In this document: piece by piece, positions 1 to 10,960 of the stretch
Numbering within the stretch: position 1 is the first letter of the stretch
How the letters are laid out: the number at the start of each line of letters is the position of its first letter
NCBI GenBank assembly: GCA_029204225.1
Contig: CM055109.1
Location: 6,344,911 to 6,408,910 of the forward strand
Length of the DNA: 64,000 bases
Direction: 5' to 3'
Source: Diphasiastrum complanatum
Lineage: Eukaryota; Streptophyta; Lycopodiopsida; Lycopodiales; Lycopodiaceae
The notes under the pieces: model-generated
Databases searched by the model: none
Seen by the model: the letters and a program-made list of their open reading frames with translations, nothing else
Told to the model about the DNA's origin: nothing
Translations under genes and position numbers: made by a program

Positions 1-483
1 CTACTACTCTGGAGAGGAAGCGAAGGAATCTATTCCATTGCATTTCATAGATGGAGAGAACTCAGATTGATTTCAGGGAGAAACTTGTTCAAACAGGTGA
101 GGCTTTCATCATCATCATCTGTTGCCGGAGGTGGAGTTTGAGTGGAAATACGTTTCAGGACTAGCAGCAAAACAATTGGATGCTTTGCAAAACTGTCTAG
201 TCGTGGACCAATTGTCCTTTCACAGTGCCATTTTTGAAGGCAATGTAGCTCAATGAGTCTCCTTCAGACGTAAGACGCCGATCTGTTCAGAAATTTCTTG
301 GCGATTAAGGCTAATGTTTCAAACTTACGAGAAGTAGATGCGTCAATCAAGCATTTGTACACACTAAACTTATCCACTGGCTGAGGTGTGCATATTGTAC
401 AACAGGTGAAATTACGGGCCAAAAAGTTGGATGCTAGTGCAAGTGGGAGTTTCAAGGAAAGCTGTAGCGAAGCTAAGGCGGTG
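1..483 (+). other. Unassigned left edge, possible captured exon sequence
   Basis: No known domain is recognised. Two short stretches look exon-like: one ending near 105 at a CAG|GTGAGG donor-like site, and one at about 285-480 whose plus-strand reading includes KLRAKKLDASASGSFKE, followed without a break by gypsy integrase. The reading contains a stop and its frame is uncertain. It could be host gene sequence picked up next to the element, or diverged element sequence; I cannot name the gene. Confidence 0.25.
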
Positions 484-1216
484 AGGAAGGCTAATGCCAA
501 CTCCACTGTCAAATTTTTATATGAGAACGCCTTGGTCCATTTTGGGTGTCCATTAGAATTTGTGAGTGATCGTGGAACACATTTTCTAAATGAGACTATC
601 ACTCACCTGTTATCCTCTTATCTGGTTGTCCATAAGAAGAGTACCCCCTATTATCCACATTGTAACGGACAAGTTGAATCATCAAACAAGATCCTCTATG
701 GAATTATCACGAAGATGGTTGAAGCTTCACAATGTGATTGGGAACACAAGCTTCATGTAGCTCTATGGGCTTTCAGAACCGCATTTAAGGTGAGTACTGG
801 ACAGACTCCATTTTAGATGGTGTATGGACAGGAAGCCGTAATGCCTGCTGAGTTTGTCGTTTCGAGTCTGAGAGTCGCCATCGCCGAATGGCGTAGTATC
901 AACCAAGAGGAGATTGGAAAACATTCTTCAGCTTCATGAAACTCGCTTCCTAGCGGTTCATGCCCTAGTTGTGGAAAAACAACAACAGAAGGCCTGGCAT
1001 GATCACAATATCAAAACCAAGGATCTTGTCAAGGGAGAATTGACATCGTTATACAACGCCAAGGCACACAAAGGCAAGCTTAAGTTCCAAGGAGAAGGAC
1101 CATATAAAGTTATAGAGGTCTGACCTAATGGTGCAGTGATACTCATCGACCTACAAGGAAATTTGCTAGACATGCCCAATAATGGCAATAGGTTGCCGCT
1201 GTCACGTACTTTTTAA
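484..1216 (+). pseudogene. Ty3/gypsy integrase, C-terminal half, broken
   Basis: The reading starts inside the integrase catalytic core. It shows the second catalytic Asp in FVSDRGTHF (about 556-585) and the Glu region in YYPHCNGQVESSNK (about 648-690), then the GPY/F-type C-terminal domain in GEGPYKVIEV (about 1093-1122). The N-terminal zinc finger and first catalytic Asp are missing. In-frame stops interrupt it (TAG near 814, TGA near 1123), and the frame shifts between the core and the C-terminal part. The frame closes with TAA at 1214-1216. In an intact element this enzyme would join retrotransposon cDNA to the chromosome. This copy is dead, and no LTR of its own was recognised nearby. 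Confidence 0.85.
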
Positions 1217-1897
1217 TACATCGGTGCTTATCAATACATCAGAATATCCATTGTACTTTTCTTGTTTTTGGTTGTGACTTCAATTGTCATTGCTATTTGC
1301 TTAGATTTAGCACATGACGTTTCTTGGTATTAGAGCATAGATCCTAACTTCATGATGATCCTATGTGAAGTTCATGAGATTTGATTACTTTATTGTTTTT
1401 GTAACTTTCTTTTTGTCAATTTTTAACTTTCAATTTTTCAATTATGTTCAGACAAACTTTTGGCATTCACATTCATTTTTCGTTTCTAATTTGATTAGAT
1501 ACGTTTGTAGAGCTGAGCTTTGTATTAGCTTTCATTTGCACTAATTTTCAAGGCATTTGGATAAGAGATGCAAACGTTATTGCACTTTTTCCAAAAGATG
1601 TCAAAATAGGTGACTAGAATTTTGCTTATAAAACAAAAAAAACCCTAACCCTACCTACCTATAGCTCTAAACACTCTGCGCCCTAACCTAACGCTAATTC
1701 ATCACTCTCTCCACCCTAGGATACCTTATCTCCTCTCTCTCTATGTTGACCTCCCCGCGACCTAAACCTAAACAAAACTAGCCTAACCCTAAGCCCTAAA
1801 TAGACCTTACCTCATCCGAAGCCCATACTCGATTCTCATCAACAGTTAACAAGCCTTCTTCTATGTATTGTAAAGTGACAATCTCTTATTCATCAGA
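1217..1897. other. No gene seen; degenerate CCCTAA-like motifs
   Basis: AT-rich sequence without a coding signal. Between about 1636 and 1800 there are several scattered copies of CCCTAA/CCCTAAA-like motifs, resembling the plant telomere repeat but too few and irregular to be a telomeric array. It may be element 3' noncoding sequence. Confidence 0.5.
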
Positions 1898-1902
1898 ATA
1901 TT

Positions 1903-1962
1903 GAGGGCCATTTCGAGAAGGCTTCGCAAAAAATTTTGCGAAGTCTTCTCGTAATGGCCCTC
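1903..1962. repeat. Near-perfect 60-bp palindrome
   Basis: Two 29-bp arms separated by 2 bp; on inspection the arms differ at 2 positions. The arm starts GAGGGCCATTTCGAGAAGG. Transcribed, it would form a long hairpin. It lies 42 bp upstream of a second inverted repeat that shares the GAGAAGGCTTCGC core. Confidence 0.85.
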
Positions 1963-2004
1963 GAAAAATGCAAAGACCAAATTCGTGAAGGCTTTGAGGC
2001 CCAC

Positions 2005-2080
2005 TTTCGAGAAGGCTTCGCGAAATTGCTCTCGGAAAAATGTGAAGGCTTCAGTATATTTTCGCGAAGCCTTCTCAAAA
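2005..2080. repeat. Inverted repeat with 21-bp arms
   Basis: Left arm 2005-2025 and right arm 2060-2080 match as reverse complements at 20 of 21 positions; both hold AGAAGGCTTCGCGAA. The 34-bp loop contains one more AAGGCTTC. Together with the palindrome at 1903-1962 this makes a cluster of related foldback sequences. Confidence 0.8.
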
Positions 2081-2188
2081 TTTCGCGACAATCCTTGAAA
2101 TACCTCGCCGCCAAACAACAAAGAGAAAGATAATGATATAAGTATCGCAATCATTACTTTGAAACAACAATCTGGAAAGGAGGATAAT

Positions 2189-2565
2189 TGTCAAGACCAC
2201 TAGGGACAATCCCCTAAGATGAGGATAGGAAAACACAAGAGAGACTATGGAGCAAAACACCCAACCAATCCTAGATCCCTCCTGGAGAATCCTCCTGGAT
2301 CTAGCCCCCAAGCCAAATGTGACAGCAAGAGGAAAAGAGCTCATCAGGTAACCTAGACCAAGTCGTCCACAAAATAATCACTACCTCAATATATAGAGAG
2401 TAGGATCTTGTGCATGAGCACATGCAATCCCCATGCAGGTCAACTATAGATAGGTCACAGCTCTTCATGCATACCTCCTGCCTATATCAGTCACACATAC
2501 ATGCACTACTCCATATATCTCAATTTAGAGTGTCTGGGTCCTCTCAAGGTCATTAGTCACCAACA
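2189..2565 (-). mobile_element. Probable 3' LTR of a gypsy chromovirus
   Basis: On the plus strand the segment begins TGTCAAGACC and ends CACCAACA, so it has TG...CA ends. It lies directly downstream, in the minus-strand sense, of a chromodomain reading that ends in a stop just before it. That order (chromodomain, stop, LTR) is what a chromovirus 3' end shows. No second LTR copy was found in the window, and the polypurine tract is weak, so the limits are tentative. Confidence 0.45.
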
Positions 2566-2570
2566 GGCCT

Positions 2571-2870
2571 TCAGGTGGAATAAAATCTAGGCGTGACCAA
2601 TAATCGAATACTGGAGGGCTGGTCTACCATATTAGGACTATTCCAGGTCCTTAACCGACTATGGCCATAACATTCTTCCTCTCTTAAACAGGTTCTGTCC
2701 TCAGAACGGGAAAAAGAATACATGAAACTATTCCTTAAGCTTTCAAATCTTTCCCATGAATCATTATTTTTAGTCTGATCTTTCCATTTGAATAAGCACT
2801 CAGAGATGCAACAATTCTGTAATTGCTTGCCTCTACTCATGGACACTAATTCAAATTCCAAAGGATACAC
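2571..2870 (-). pseudogene. Gypsy chromovirus pol 3' end with chromodomain remnant
   Basis: The minus-strand reading of about 99 codons contains GKQLQNCCISECLFKWKD followed by a Trp-Glu pair and LRNSF. This matches the chromodomain fold pattern (R-x-QL-x4-I-x-E-x-L-x-KWK, then WE) fused to the integrase of plant chromoviruses, where it helps direct insertion to chromatin. The tail EDRTCLREEECYG resembles the usual chromovirus C-terminus. The upstream integrase is not readable. Family assignment rests on this one degenerate domain. Confidence 0.5.
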
Positions 2871-4186
2871 TAAACTATAAATCCTCCAAATGGGTTGATC
2901 TACTCCAAAACAAAGTTCATCACATTCATGTTATCCCGATTACATGAAAGACTGGGTGAATTGCTTAATTTCAGAAATCAAATCCAAAAGCTAGAGAAAT
3001 TCCATGTCAATTTCTTGCAGTAAATAAGGCTTCTTGGTACAAATATTCTTAGAATATCCAAATATTCTAAAATACCACAATACAGTCATCTAAAATCTCT
3101 AGGAGATTCATCAAGTCTCAGACAATCATAACTCAAACCAGAGTACTGCAGTTACTCTAATGAGTTAACAGCCCCATTTTCTAACATTATATGCAAGAAA
3201 TCAGCATCTATCCGTATCTTAATAGTTTATTTGTCTCCTACATAACTGGAGATTTAGACTGAACTTTGTACAAAAGCACTTATAGACTACAATCTATAAA
3301 GAAAGCATTTTCCTCATAAGTAAGCAATTACTTAATAAAAATGCCTGTGAGATCCACACAATCTCAAGTATGCACTGGAGTAAAGGAATTTAGAGTTCAA
3401 ATAATAGATCTAAATCCTTGACTCACCCAATTGATCAAGAATTACTCATTATCTTAAGAATCTTCACATTTCCTTATAATCTTCAAATGATTTTTAAGTA
3501 TCAGTTTATGATCCATCAATCATAAACATTTAGAATCTTATGACTCGTCAATCATAATTCACAGGATTCTAAAACCATAATCACTAAAAGATACTGAAGT
3601 ATATGCACAATATACCATTAAGAAAATATAAAATCATTCTGAAATCTTTTCCATAAGGAAAATCTCTAGATTCGAAGAATATTCTTTCTAACCGATTCTT
3701 AATCAGATTATGAGTTCCAAATTCTACAATCATCCAAGTAATTAAAGATATATAGCATTCATCTTTAATAGTATAAACTTTATACAATCTCCTAGTACAA
3801 CATCTAGAGATTACAAAGTTCTACTGAATTCCCAAAATTCAGTTTACCATTCTTGGCACCATTAGGATCCAGTATCCAATTGAGCTCACAGGGATACTAT
3901 CACTAATGAATCAAGTCTATTTCTCAACTGAGAAATACTCATCCAAGAATTTAGTATCCTATGCACACAATTTACTAATGAATCCAAATGACTCATAATT
4001 TATGTGTCTTACAAGCAATACACACAAAACAAACAATTTCTGGTGAATTCTCTTCACACTGTCTATTTTACCAATTAACTTTCACAAGAGTAAATCAACT
4101 ACTCAAGCTAATTGCTCATGATTTAGAAATCTTAAATGTCTGACTGATTAGCACTAACTAATTATAATCACAATGAAAAAGCCTGT
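2871..4186. other. No gene seen, AT-rich
   Basis: About 1.3 kb of strongly AT-rich sequence with only short ORFs and no recognisable domain. It lies where the body of the minus-strand chromovirus pol would be expected, but the sequence cannot be read as pol. Confidence 0.5.
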
Positions 4187-5406
4187 TTAGGCAAGGAAGA
4201 GGATCTTTTTGAGTTCAAAAATGGCCCTAATGGATCACCCTCTATGTGATGGATTTGTTGGTCAATGTCCTCATGCTTTGAAGGTACATCATGCTTGAGT
4301 CGGTTGCCATTTTGTAACATTTACTATTCATGCTCTAACAAAATCAATTTAATGTGTGTGCTTGTTTTTTAAAAGACAAGTGATTGGCTTCAAATTTGGA
4401 GATCCATCCAAGATGTAGAGTGCCTCCCTCCTAGTATATAAATGATATGAATATTCCAAGTCCCTATTGGGGAGAATTATTGGAGACACTTGTGCGTCAC
4501 CCTCGATGATGTTTAAGGGGTTTAACAAAAAAAAACATAGCAACGTTTGTGTGACGCTAATGCAGGCGTCGCACAAACGTCGCTCAATTTATTTTAGGGT
4601 TTTTAGTGAATGTCGCACACAGCGACATTTATTTTGGATTAAATTTTTTTTTTGGAGACCGCGGGTGCTCATTTGCACTCACAAGGACCCATTTTTTTTG
4701 TTGGACAGTGCATGATGTGTGACCTCCTTTTTTTTTGAGAGAATTCTATTGCTCTTTCTAAGAGGTGAGCACTAGCATTGATCAAAATTGCTCACACTTT
4801 TTGTGCTACATAATTCTAAATGACAATGTGCATGCATATCTATTTTATTTACAACAAGTTATTTATAGTTTTACAAGTGGAGCTTTAGTTCTCTTATGAG
4901 AAGAAGGCATCGCCTCTACGAATACCATCTTGCTCGTCATCGTCACCACCAGTACCCCCGTCACTACGGCCAGTTCTCGCCACCGTCGTTCTTGTCCCCT
5001 CCTCCTCGTGTGCAAGTTCTTGATCAATCTGCTCCTCTTGCGCTTCATCAGTCTGCACACAAGTTCACAGGTACTTTGAGAAATTTGAATGCAATGCAGG
5101 ATCCTATTTTAACTAAACATGGGGTATATATGTATTTTATGAAAGTTGAATACAATGCAATCCTATTTAAACCAAAGAGTAGTTTCACCTATTAGAAGTT
5201 AGGATTTATCTGATCTATTGGAAAAATGCCTCTACTTTCCAATTCCTTGCGCATGTTCTCGAAATTACGATTGTAGCAGGGCTTACATTCTTCTTCAATT
5301 GGAACTCTTCCCTAGATCACATTTTGCAGACACATCAAAGAAACTTGTTAACAATTGAGCCATTAGGGCCCTTTTTGAACTAAAAAAGGGCCTCTTCCTT
5401 GCCTAA
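4187..5406. mobile_element. Segment bounded by 51-bp inverted repeats
   Basis: Arms at 4187-4237 and 5356-5406 match as reverse complements at about 46 of 51 positions and start TTAGGCAAGGAAGAGG. No clear direct target duplication flanks them; the outermost TTA/TAA are themselves part of the inverted repeat. The right arm overlaps the end of the minus-strand pseudogene at 5363-6660. The left 300 bp (4190-4486) recurs inverted at 18907-19198. It may be a non-autonomous terminal-inverted-repeat transposon, or just the folded-back end of another element. Confidence 0.45.
4543..4580. repeat. Hairpin, 15-bp arms
   Basis: ACGTTTGTGTGACGC and GCGTCGCACAAACGT pair with one mismatch across an 8-bp loop. 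A smaller inverted repeat, TGTCGC...GCGACA, follows at 4611-4627. Clusters of such GACG/GTCGC repeats are typical of subterminal regions of plant DNA transposons; that role is inferred. Confidence 0.7.
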
Positions 5407-6660
5407 CCACAAACTGGAAACTTTGATATAATGGATCTTTGATTATTTGTCCCATCTCATAGCTAAGACAATTTCCAGCTTGTATAATACAAGTTTCATC
5501 ACATTCCATTGTGCACTCTATATTGAATGTGAAACATTCATATAGATCAGTTGTATCCTTGGCTATTAATCCCATTTCACAAGATGTTTTAGACAAGTCT
5601 TTTGGTTGAATGTGATTGGATAGTTCTTGTGATCTCAATGAAGATGGGGTCCTTGAGTGATTCGCCTCATTGACAACTTCATTGCCTGAATTGGCCCTTG
5701 TACTGCTCAATTGAAAATCAATATTGAAAACAAAAATGTTGTCCTCATAATTCTCCGCATCATCTTTGTTATCCTCAACTAATTTTTTGTGTCCTTGCAT
5801 TGACATTGTGCTCGCATTTGGAATTTCCTTGCTTGATTCAAATTGGGAATTACATTTATGTTGTCAATTTTGTAAACATTCCATAACACTGCATAATTGT
5901 TGATTGGCCCTTTCTTGTGAATCCAATGGAGAATCAAGAGTTGTTGATAAAGTTGATCGATCCACCTGTTGAATAGGCTTTTCCATCGTTTGTAACTATT
6001 TGTCTTCATCAATTTGCACTTCTGGTACATCCTTCGATGATGTTGATGAAAAATCATCAGATTCACTTGAATTAGTTTCCTGCATTGGATCTTTCATACT
6101 GAGCATTTCCTCTTGATCACTACCATTTTGATTCCCAGAACGTGATTGTAGCAGGTTCCCAATGTTGACTATTCCTTCGGGATCAATATCAATGTGCTCT
6201 CATTGATCCGAGTCCTGACTTCTACTATCAGATTGTTCATCATCCTCAAAATATTGGATTCTTGAAGCTTCACCGCTTTGTTGGACATTTTGATGAACAT
6301 TCATTGGCACACCTCTGGCTACTATAGATTGTTGTGCTCGTTGTTCCAACATTCCTCTGTGATTTTCAAGTCTCACCGATTATCCAGTATGACTCTGTAA
6401 TACCTGTTTTCTCTTGTCCATGTCAATTCTCCGGATATCTTGAGAAGATGTTACATTTTGTGATGGAGAGGTTAGTTGGAACGATGTAGATGGCTCATTA
6501 CATCTTTGATCAACTCCCGCAATTTTGTCTTGTCCACCAGCTAGGCTGGAAAACAATTTTGTCCATTTCACCTCATCATCTCGCCGATCTTGTCTCATTT
6601 CTTGCAACATTGCCACTATCAGATCTTGTGTGGCCTGTATTTTATTTAGATGTTTTCTTG
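5363..6660 (-). pseudogene. Long decayed minus-strand reading frame, unidentified
   Basis: One frame can be followed on the minus strand from about 6660 to 5363 (roughly 430 codons), broken by only about four stops. The protein is hydrophilic and rich in Gln, Ser, Asp and Glu. It starts near QDLIVAMLQEMRQDRRDDE and ends ...QGRGPFLVQKGP. The start resembles N-terminal gag regions of plant gypsy elements, but there is no retrotransposon gag core, zinc knuckle or protease motif. The length of coherent frame shows it was once coding. Function unknown; a retroelement gag-like protein is the best inference. Confidence 0.45.
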
Positions 6661-6882
6661 CTGGATTGAAACCTGCAGTTCTTCCATCACTTCTTCAGTA
6701 GGACTCAATTGTCCATCAACAATAGTAATGATGAAACACAATGGGTATGAGGAGTGGCACAATAACTATTCTATTGATCTCCAGGAGAGTTATTGGAAGT
6801 GCTATTATGTATGCAATGTTGCACAGGAGGTGACGATTGTTCAAGTTGGCACATAGAACTTATGTAACTCAGTGCGTGCTCA

Positions 6883-7173
6883 TCACTTTGTGAATTGTGA
6901 TGATGTTTTGATTGTCGTGAGTATAGCATCATCACTGTCACTACTATAAAAACCGTCGTCAATATTAGAGTGATTTGACTGGTATAGCTCATGGTCTTTA
7001 TTTTGGTCAGAATAGTTTTCATCATAAATCAAACAGTCTCCATATGAGTGATGTTGCTCATATTGGTCTGAATTATTGTCATTGTGCTCCTCATATTGAT
7101 AATCACAATATGATTGGTCATTACCTTTAGATTGATTATCAAATTCCACCTCATAATCAGAATCAAAATCCAT
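6883..7173 (-). pseudogene. Acidic, Asp/Asn/Tyr-rich ORF upstream of the decayed frame
   Basis: An ATG-initiated minus-strand ORF of 96 codons beginning MDFDSDYEVEFDNQ, very rich in Asp, Ser, Tyr, Gln and His. It lies just upstream of, and in a different frame from, the pseudogene at 5363-6660, and could be that protein's original N-terminus before a frameshift and decay in between. No known domain. Confidence 0.3.
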
Positions 7174-8094
7174 TTTAACAAATCAAAAGAGAATATGAGT
7201 TTGAAAATTTACAAGGAACCTTATAGAAAAAATGCGAAGTTTAATTTTTGCAAAGAAATAAGCTCTTGACAGTTTCTCCACCCACTTAAAACTTAGAGTT
7301 CTACGATGAGTGAAACTGAGAATGGCAAAAAGTTGTAGTTCATATACAACTGAGCACTTTTGCTTTTTACAACATTCAATTCTGAACTGAGGGTTTGATA
7401 ATAAGCAATCAATATACAAGGAATTTTGACCAAGCGTAAAAAAGGGATCTTGAAAAAAAAAATGAAAAGTAATAATCACAAAATTTCAATAACTTAGCCG
7501 TGTCAGGCTCGTTGTCCTGATCACTTTTTGTTTTTATAGCACTAAAATCTGAGCTCAAAAAAGAAAGTTACGAAATTCAAAAAATTGGATTAATTACAAC
7601 TTAGAAAAAAGGGTATTAAAAAAAATTTACAAAATTGTATTCAATCAAACTTGAAGTTCATGAAAGGTTGGAGTGCTCGTTGAAGGACTTGTGAGAACCG
7701 TAAAAAATTTAAAATTTAAGACAAATTTTTTTTCTATGATAGCTTCTTCCATTCATTCATGTGCTTGTATAATTTTTTGATAACGAGGGATTTTAGTTCT
7801 CGACCGAGTATAGAGAGGGCAAAGTTGAGTTCTCGACCGAATGGGGTTTGCGTTTTTTTTTTCTTGAACTCTGGACCGAGTCAGAACATCGAACTGGACC
7901 GAGCCGAGAGAGAGGGAGGCGTGAGGGAATGATCTCGACCGAGTCGGGAGAAGTCTGGGTATAAGCCGGGTGGGAGGAGAGGAGTAGTTAGATCAGTCTG
8001 CTCTGGATCACTAATTCCTCCTCTGAAGACGAGCAATCGGGAAGATCCAGCATGTGGACTACGCAGCAACAAAGAGTCTTCGCAGATTGCTTCT
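7174..8094. other. No gene seen; repeated CGACCGAG motifs
   Basis: AT-rich up to about 7790. From 7799 to about 7945 the motif (C/G)ACCGAG recurs five times, twice in the form CTCGACCGAG. The following 150 bp is more GC-rich and leads into the exon-like readings at 8095. No promoter can be supported. Confidence 0.45.
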
Positions 8095-8711
8095 GTGACG
8101 TTCAAGGATCATGAGGCCCTGGACACAGCCCTGCTCTTATCTGAGGCATTGATTCTGAATCAAAGTGGGACAATTCTTCCTGCTGAAGAGTATTCTTCCG
8201 AGCATAGGTTCGAAGAACATGAAGCTGAATCTGGTGGCAATGTCTCCTATTCTATCTGTGTAACTCATGGAGACCATTCAACACTTGTGGAGTATGGCGA
8301 TCAAAGCTTTGAGCCAGTACCATTCTCAATCTGTTGCTTGAAGGATTTTGTTAAAGCTATTGGAGGGGAATCAACATAGCAGCGACTTCAATGGAGAGTT
8401 TTAAGCTGTCTCATGTCTCAGATGAAGGTTTCGAAAGTCCTGAAAATATTGATGTCGGAAAAAGATGGATAAGGGCTACAACTGGAGATCCAGTGACTTC
8501 TTTCAGTGAATTAGCTGCTGCAAGGAATTGCTTAGGCAGATTTCAAGGGAGTGAAATGATGGGTATCATTAACAACATGAAGCTTCAATATCTCAGACTG
8601 AAGCAAGTGTTGCTAAGTCTTCAGCGTCGTTACTGTCTCTCTCAGATTTCTGTGAATCCAACAAGCATTTCTGCATCAGGTTGTGAACTGCATTGTCTAC
8701 AAGAGACTTAG
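8095..8711 (+). pseudogene. Two exon-like readings, unidentified
   Basis: Two adjoining plus-strand readings, 8095-8379 and 8391-8711, lie in different frames. The first includes GDQSFEPVPFSICCLKDFVKA, the second GKRWIRATTGDPVTSFSELAA. Composition and codon use look like a genuine protein rather than chance, but I do not recognise the family. They lie immediately before gypsy gag zinc knuckles, so they could be gag N-terminal sequence of that element, or captured host exons. A frameshift separates them. Confidence 0.3.
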
Positions 8712-8737
8712 TGCCTATCTACGCCAATCAGTTTAGA

Positions 8738-8896
8738 GGTACCGGATTCAAAGCTCCCATCAAGTGCTATGGATGTTATGGATGTGGGGAGAACCATAGA
8801 ATTGTTGAGTGCCTTAACAAGCCCCAAGGCAACTTTGTGCCTCTTTGTCGGAATTGCGGGTATGGACACCCATATCTCATGTGTCCAAATATATAG
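8738..8896 (+). pseudogene. Gypsy gag fragment with two zinc knuckles
   Basis: The reading has two Cys-His boxes in tandem: CYGCGENHRIVEC (about 8773-8811) and CRNCGYGHPYLMC (about 8845-8889). Both have CX2CX3HX4C spacing, one residue shorter than the common CX2CX4HX4C knuckle. In gag these bind the element RNA. A stop follows at about 8894. This starts a decayed gypsy element that runs to about 10960. Confidence 0.7.
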
Positions 8897-9547
8897 GAGA
8901 AGCAAGGAGAAGTCTCTGCCCCTTTGCATTTGATGAGTGTGGTAGGAGAGCCCAAGGCATCCACAATGCCAGCATTCATCCAGACGAGATCCCAGAAGAG
9001 AAAAGAAAAAGACCCATCAAAGTCTGCTACCACTGGTCTTGCTAGTGGATCCTCAAGTTCCTTATACATAGGCGAATATCCCAATCCCATAGTTGAGGAG
9101 CAAGGTAACTTTAGGAGAATGAAGGAGTGGGTTAAAGAAGCCCAAGCCCTAGATCAGGTTAGAGAGACGGCCCGAGAGCAAGATCAACATCATCCTTACG
9201 GTGCTAACAATTAATGGCCCACCGCTTCTCCTCGCTCCTTAGTGAATCCTAGGTTACCGCAGTTCATCCGTGAGACCAGACAGAATGCAAATGAGCATTC
9301 AGGTTTCGAAGTCTCTTTTTAGAAAAAGGAAGAAGAAAAAGACCACATTGTTGTCCTAGTCGTTCTATTGAGAAATGATGTTAGAATGCCCCTAGGCACC
9401 TTACTCAAAACACATACGATCCTCTGGGAAGAATTGAAATTTTATATCAGATGGACTGGACAGTGAAAAACCAGAAGTGCACCCTACAAATTTGGTGCCA
9501 GATGAAGAAGTGGAGAGATCGCACCCAATCCACCAAGTAGGTGTGGG
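8897..9547 (+). pseudogene. Gypsy gag-protease linker, decayed
   Basis: Charged, Pro/Ser-rich short readings continue from the zinc knuckles toward the protease, for example an ORF at 8924-9214. No domain is visible. By position this is the gag-to-protease linker of the same element. Confidence 0.45.
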
Positions 9548-9690
9548 TTGGGAGAAGGAGGCCAAGCATGTGCCATCCCGATCATGCATCGCAGGTTTCC
9601 AACAGAATCAGCCATAATCGACGAAGAATCAGGAGTGAACATTATATCCTCCAAACTTTACCACGAATGGGGTCTTACTCGTATGGTAAT
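9548..9690 (+). pseudogene. Gypsy aspartic protease fragment
   Basis: The reading contains AIIDEESGVNIISSKLYHEW. This matches the active-site region of plant gypsy proteases, where D-G-G-S-G-V-N-I-I is usual; the catalytic Asp is kept but the following residues are altered. The second half of the protease is missing because the sequence jumps directly into reverse transcriptase at about 9680-9690, in another frame. Confidence 0.65.
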
Positions 9691-10038
9691 CAGAAGTTTC
9701 TTGAAATATTCATGGACGACTTGTGTGTCCACTCCTCTAGAGCCCAACATTTAGCTTGCTTAGAGAAAGTGTTCATCGAATGTCGATTATTCGCCATATC
9801 CCTAAACCTGGCCAAATGCCAATTTCTGGTCATGCACGACACAGTGCTAGGCCATGTTGTTTCGAGCCATGGTATCGCCACTGACGTTGACAAGATCCCC
9901 ATAATACTTGCATTGCCTGAACCCGGAACTATACACAAAGTGTACATCTTTATGGGGCATTGCAATTATTATCAGAGGTTTGTCCTGAACTTCGCTAAGC
10001 TGGCCCGTTTAATCTATCATATGACTATCCAACTATAA
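9691..10038 (+). pseudogene. Gypsy reverse transcriptase, C-terminal part only
   Basis: The frame begins just before the catalytic box, seen as FMDD in LEIFMDDLCVHSS, and continues through LNLAKCQFLV, LGHVVSSHGIATD and FMGHCNYYQRFV, the thumb and connection region of Ty3/gypsy RT. The fingers and first palm motifs are absent, so the element carries an internal deletion from protease to RT. It ends with a stop at about 10038 and the sense continues in RNase H. Confidence 0.85.
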
Positions 10039-10545
10039 TGGACAACCGAAGCCACTAAGGCTTTCCACAAACTCAAGAAAGCCTTAGTTACTGCACCAAT
10101 CCTTCGACCTCATGTTTGGACCATAGAATTTCACGTCCACACAGACGTCTCTAACTATGCAATAGGGAGTGTTCTGACACAACCAGGGGAGTACAAGAAG
10201 GATTATCCAATCTACTTCGCCAGTAGGCAGTTGATTCTTGTGGAGATGAACTATACCACCACCGAGCGTGAAGCGCTAGCCATGGTGTACAGTGTAAAGA
10301 AATTCCACCATTACCTGCTAGCCAACCCTTTGTTTTCTTCGTAGATCACCAAGCCCTACTATATCTGGTAAATAGACCCTACACAACCGGAAGGATCACC
10401 AGATGGTTGCTTCTTCTTCAAGAGTTCGACTTTAAAATTGTCATTCGCAAAGGGAAACAACACTATCTGGCCGATCACCTCTCAAGGATCCGAAATGTTC
10501 CCGAGAGTAGAGGGGTCGATGATGAACTCCCTGACGCCATATGAT
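10039..10545 (+). pseudogene. Gypsy RNase H region
   Basis: Readable as the RT-linked RNase H: a segment like KALVTAPILRPH, the first catalytic Asp region in HVHTDVSNYAIGSVL, the Glu region in TTTEREALAMVYSVKKF, and the closing tether KGKQHYLADHLSRI at about 10450-10490. At least one frame break lies near 10340. It would degrade the RNA strand during reverse transcription. Confidence 0.8.
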
Positions 10546-10639
10546 TTCATGTCTACGTTGTCCCTGAGTGGGCTACCGATAATGTGGGATATCTTATGTC
10601 GGGACGTCCTCCCCTGAGATGAACAAAGTACAAACACAA

Positions 10640-10960
10640 GTTAATTATTAAATTTGCCCCATTCACGTTGATAGTAGGACAACTATATCACATTTGTAAC
10701 GATGGAATTATACGTCATTGTGTCCTACCACACGAAGTGTCCCAAGTAGTGAGCATCGCCCACGAAGGAATAGGATGAGGGCATTTCGCTGCCGAAGCTA
10801 CCAATAGGAAGGTACTGTAACACGGCCTATGGTGGTCCACGATGTTCAGAGACATTCACTATCAGGTCAAAAGGTCTGACGTGTGCCAATGATTCAACCA
10901 AACTCAGGGAAATGATAGAATGCCGTTACGACCTATTTTGGCTGAAATGCCATTTGAGCA
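10640..10960 (+). pseudogene. Gypsy integrase N-terminal zinc-binding region
   Basis: Resembles the H2C2 integrase zinc finger: IAHEGIG and GHFAAEAT supply the His region, and a VCQ-type Cys region follows near 10886. Several stops occur, for example TGA near 10768 and stops near 10817 and 10890. The catalytic core is missing: after EMPFEQP at about 10960 the sequence becomes unrelated. This is the right end of the decayed gypsy element. Confidence 0.7.

Noticed and set aside
1636-1801. CCCTAA repeats as an interstitial telomere
   Set aside because: Copies are few, irregular and mixed with other C-rich words; not an array.
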